From Magnetococcales bacterium (GTDB lineage Bacteria > Pseudomonadota > Magnetococcia > Magnetococcales > DC0425bin3), in assembly GCA_015229045.1 (NCBI GenBank), contig JADGCJ010000040.1, positions 18,600 through 25,484 of the forward strand: 6,885 bases of DNA, read 5' to 3'. The notes beneath the pieces were generated by a model. That model ran no database searches. It was not told the DNA's origin and saw only the letters and a list, made by a program, of their open reading frames with translations. Both the position numbers and the translations under genes were made by a program. Shown here in pieces: positions 6,716 through 6,885 of the stretch (within the stretch, counting starts at the first letter, position 1; every line of letters starts with the position of its first letter).

Positions 6716-6813
6716 TGAAAGACTTTATTGGGGCTTCGCCCCAAACCCCACTGGGACTTCGTCCCAAACCCCACCAGGAAGGGCACAGTCCTTCCTGGAC
6801 CCCCAGTCTTTCA
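6716..6813. repeat. Composite intergenic element: outer stem enclosing three hairpins
   Basis: TGAAAGACT (6716-6724) and AGTCTTTCA (6805-6813) form a perfect 9-bp outer stem. Inside are three hairpins: GGGGC/GCCCC (6730-6742, loop TTC), GGGAC/GTCCC (6753-6765, loop TTC) and CCAGGAAGG/CCTTCCTGG (6774-6798). AAACCCCAC separates the first two, and the same string follows the second. Part of it recurs at 1-24. It starts 50 bases after the fimV-like stop and could serve in termination or mRNA 3'-end protection, although no T-run follows the hairpins. Bases 6667-6715 hold only T- and A-runs. Confidence 0.65.
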
Positions 6814-6837
6814 ATAGTTTAAAAAAATGTAACTATT
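6813..6837. repeat. AT-rich inverted repeat next to the composite element
   Basis: AATAGTT (6813-6819) and AACTATT (6831-6837) form a 7-bp stem around an 11-base loop with a run of seven A. It begins on the last base of the preceding element. It is not a recognisable terminator on either strand. Confidence 0.45.
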
Positions 6838-6853
6838 CAGTACCTGGCAACGA

Positions 6854-6881
6854 ATCGGGGTCCAGGGGGCTGGCTCCCTGG
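6854..6881. repeat. Right copy of the second repeat unit, with hairpin
   Basis: Bases 6854-6874 match 47-67 in inverted orientation at 19 of 21 positions. Within it, CCAGGGGG (6862-6869) pairs with CTCCCTGG (6874-6881), with one G-T pair and a four-base loop. The window ends four bases later, so the full extent is unknown. Confidence 0.6.
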
Positions 6882-6885
6882 CAGG

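Overview
The window carries four complete protein genes, all on the + strand, in the order gapR (DUF2312), rlmKL, a DHH/DHHA1 phosphoesterase gene and a fimV/hubP-like gene. Repeat-rich, hairpin-forming intergenic DNA lies at both window ends. I see no tRNA, rRNA, CRISPR array, transposase or other mobile gene. The sequence is moderately GC-rich. The gene set mixes lineages: GapR is typical of Alphaproteobacteria, while fused RlmKL and FimV/HubP are typical of Gammaproteobacteria. With the end repeats built on GGGGCTTCGCCCC, this suggests a deep-branching proteobacterium, possibly a magnetotactic coccus (Magnetococcales). That placement is inference; no magnetosome gene is present.

Layout. 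Bases 1-67 hold a repeat block (a 7-bp hairpin plus a second repeat unit). A possible promoter at 112-138 precedes gapR (162-410), which encodes a small nucleoid protein. A short gap with imperfect repeats (414-489) leads to rlmKL (499-2709), encoding a two-domain 23S rRNA methyltransferase. A 165-base gap (2710-2874) with small inverted repeats and two TTGAC boxes precedes the phosphoesterase gene (2875-3813). A strong 9-bp hairpin (3851-3873) then abuts the ribosome binding site of the fimV-like gene (3886-6666). Its product has a signal peptide, a periplasmic FimV domain with a LysM-like core, a coiled coil, one membrane helix and a long acidic cytoplasmic tail. Bases 6667-6885 are noncoding and hold several hairpins, including an element closed by a 9-bp outer stem.

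How the genes work together. The four products serve separate housekeeping or cell-organisation tasks: chromosome topology, ribosome modification, nucleotide or phosphate metabolism, and cell-pole or envelope organisation. No shared pathway is evident, and gaps of 72-165 bases with hairpins suggest several transcription units or internal regulation. No gene set here forms a recognisable new system. The most notable items are the repeats bracketing the block and the unusual cytoplasmic half of the FimV-like protein, which lacks the usual FimV C-terminal domain.
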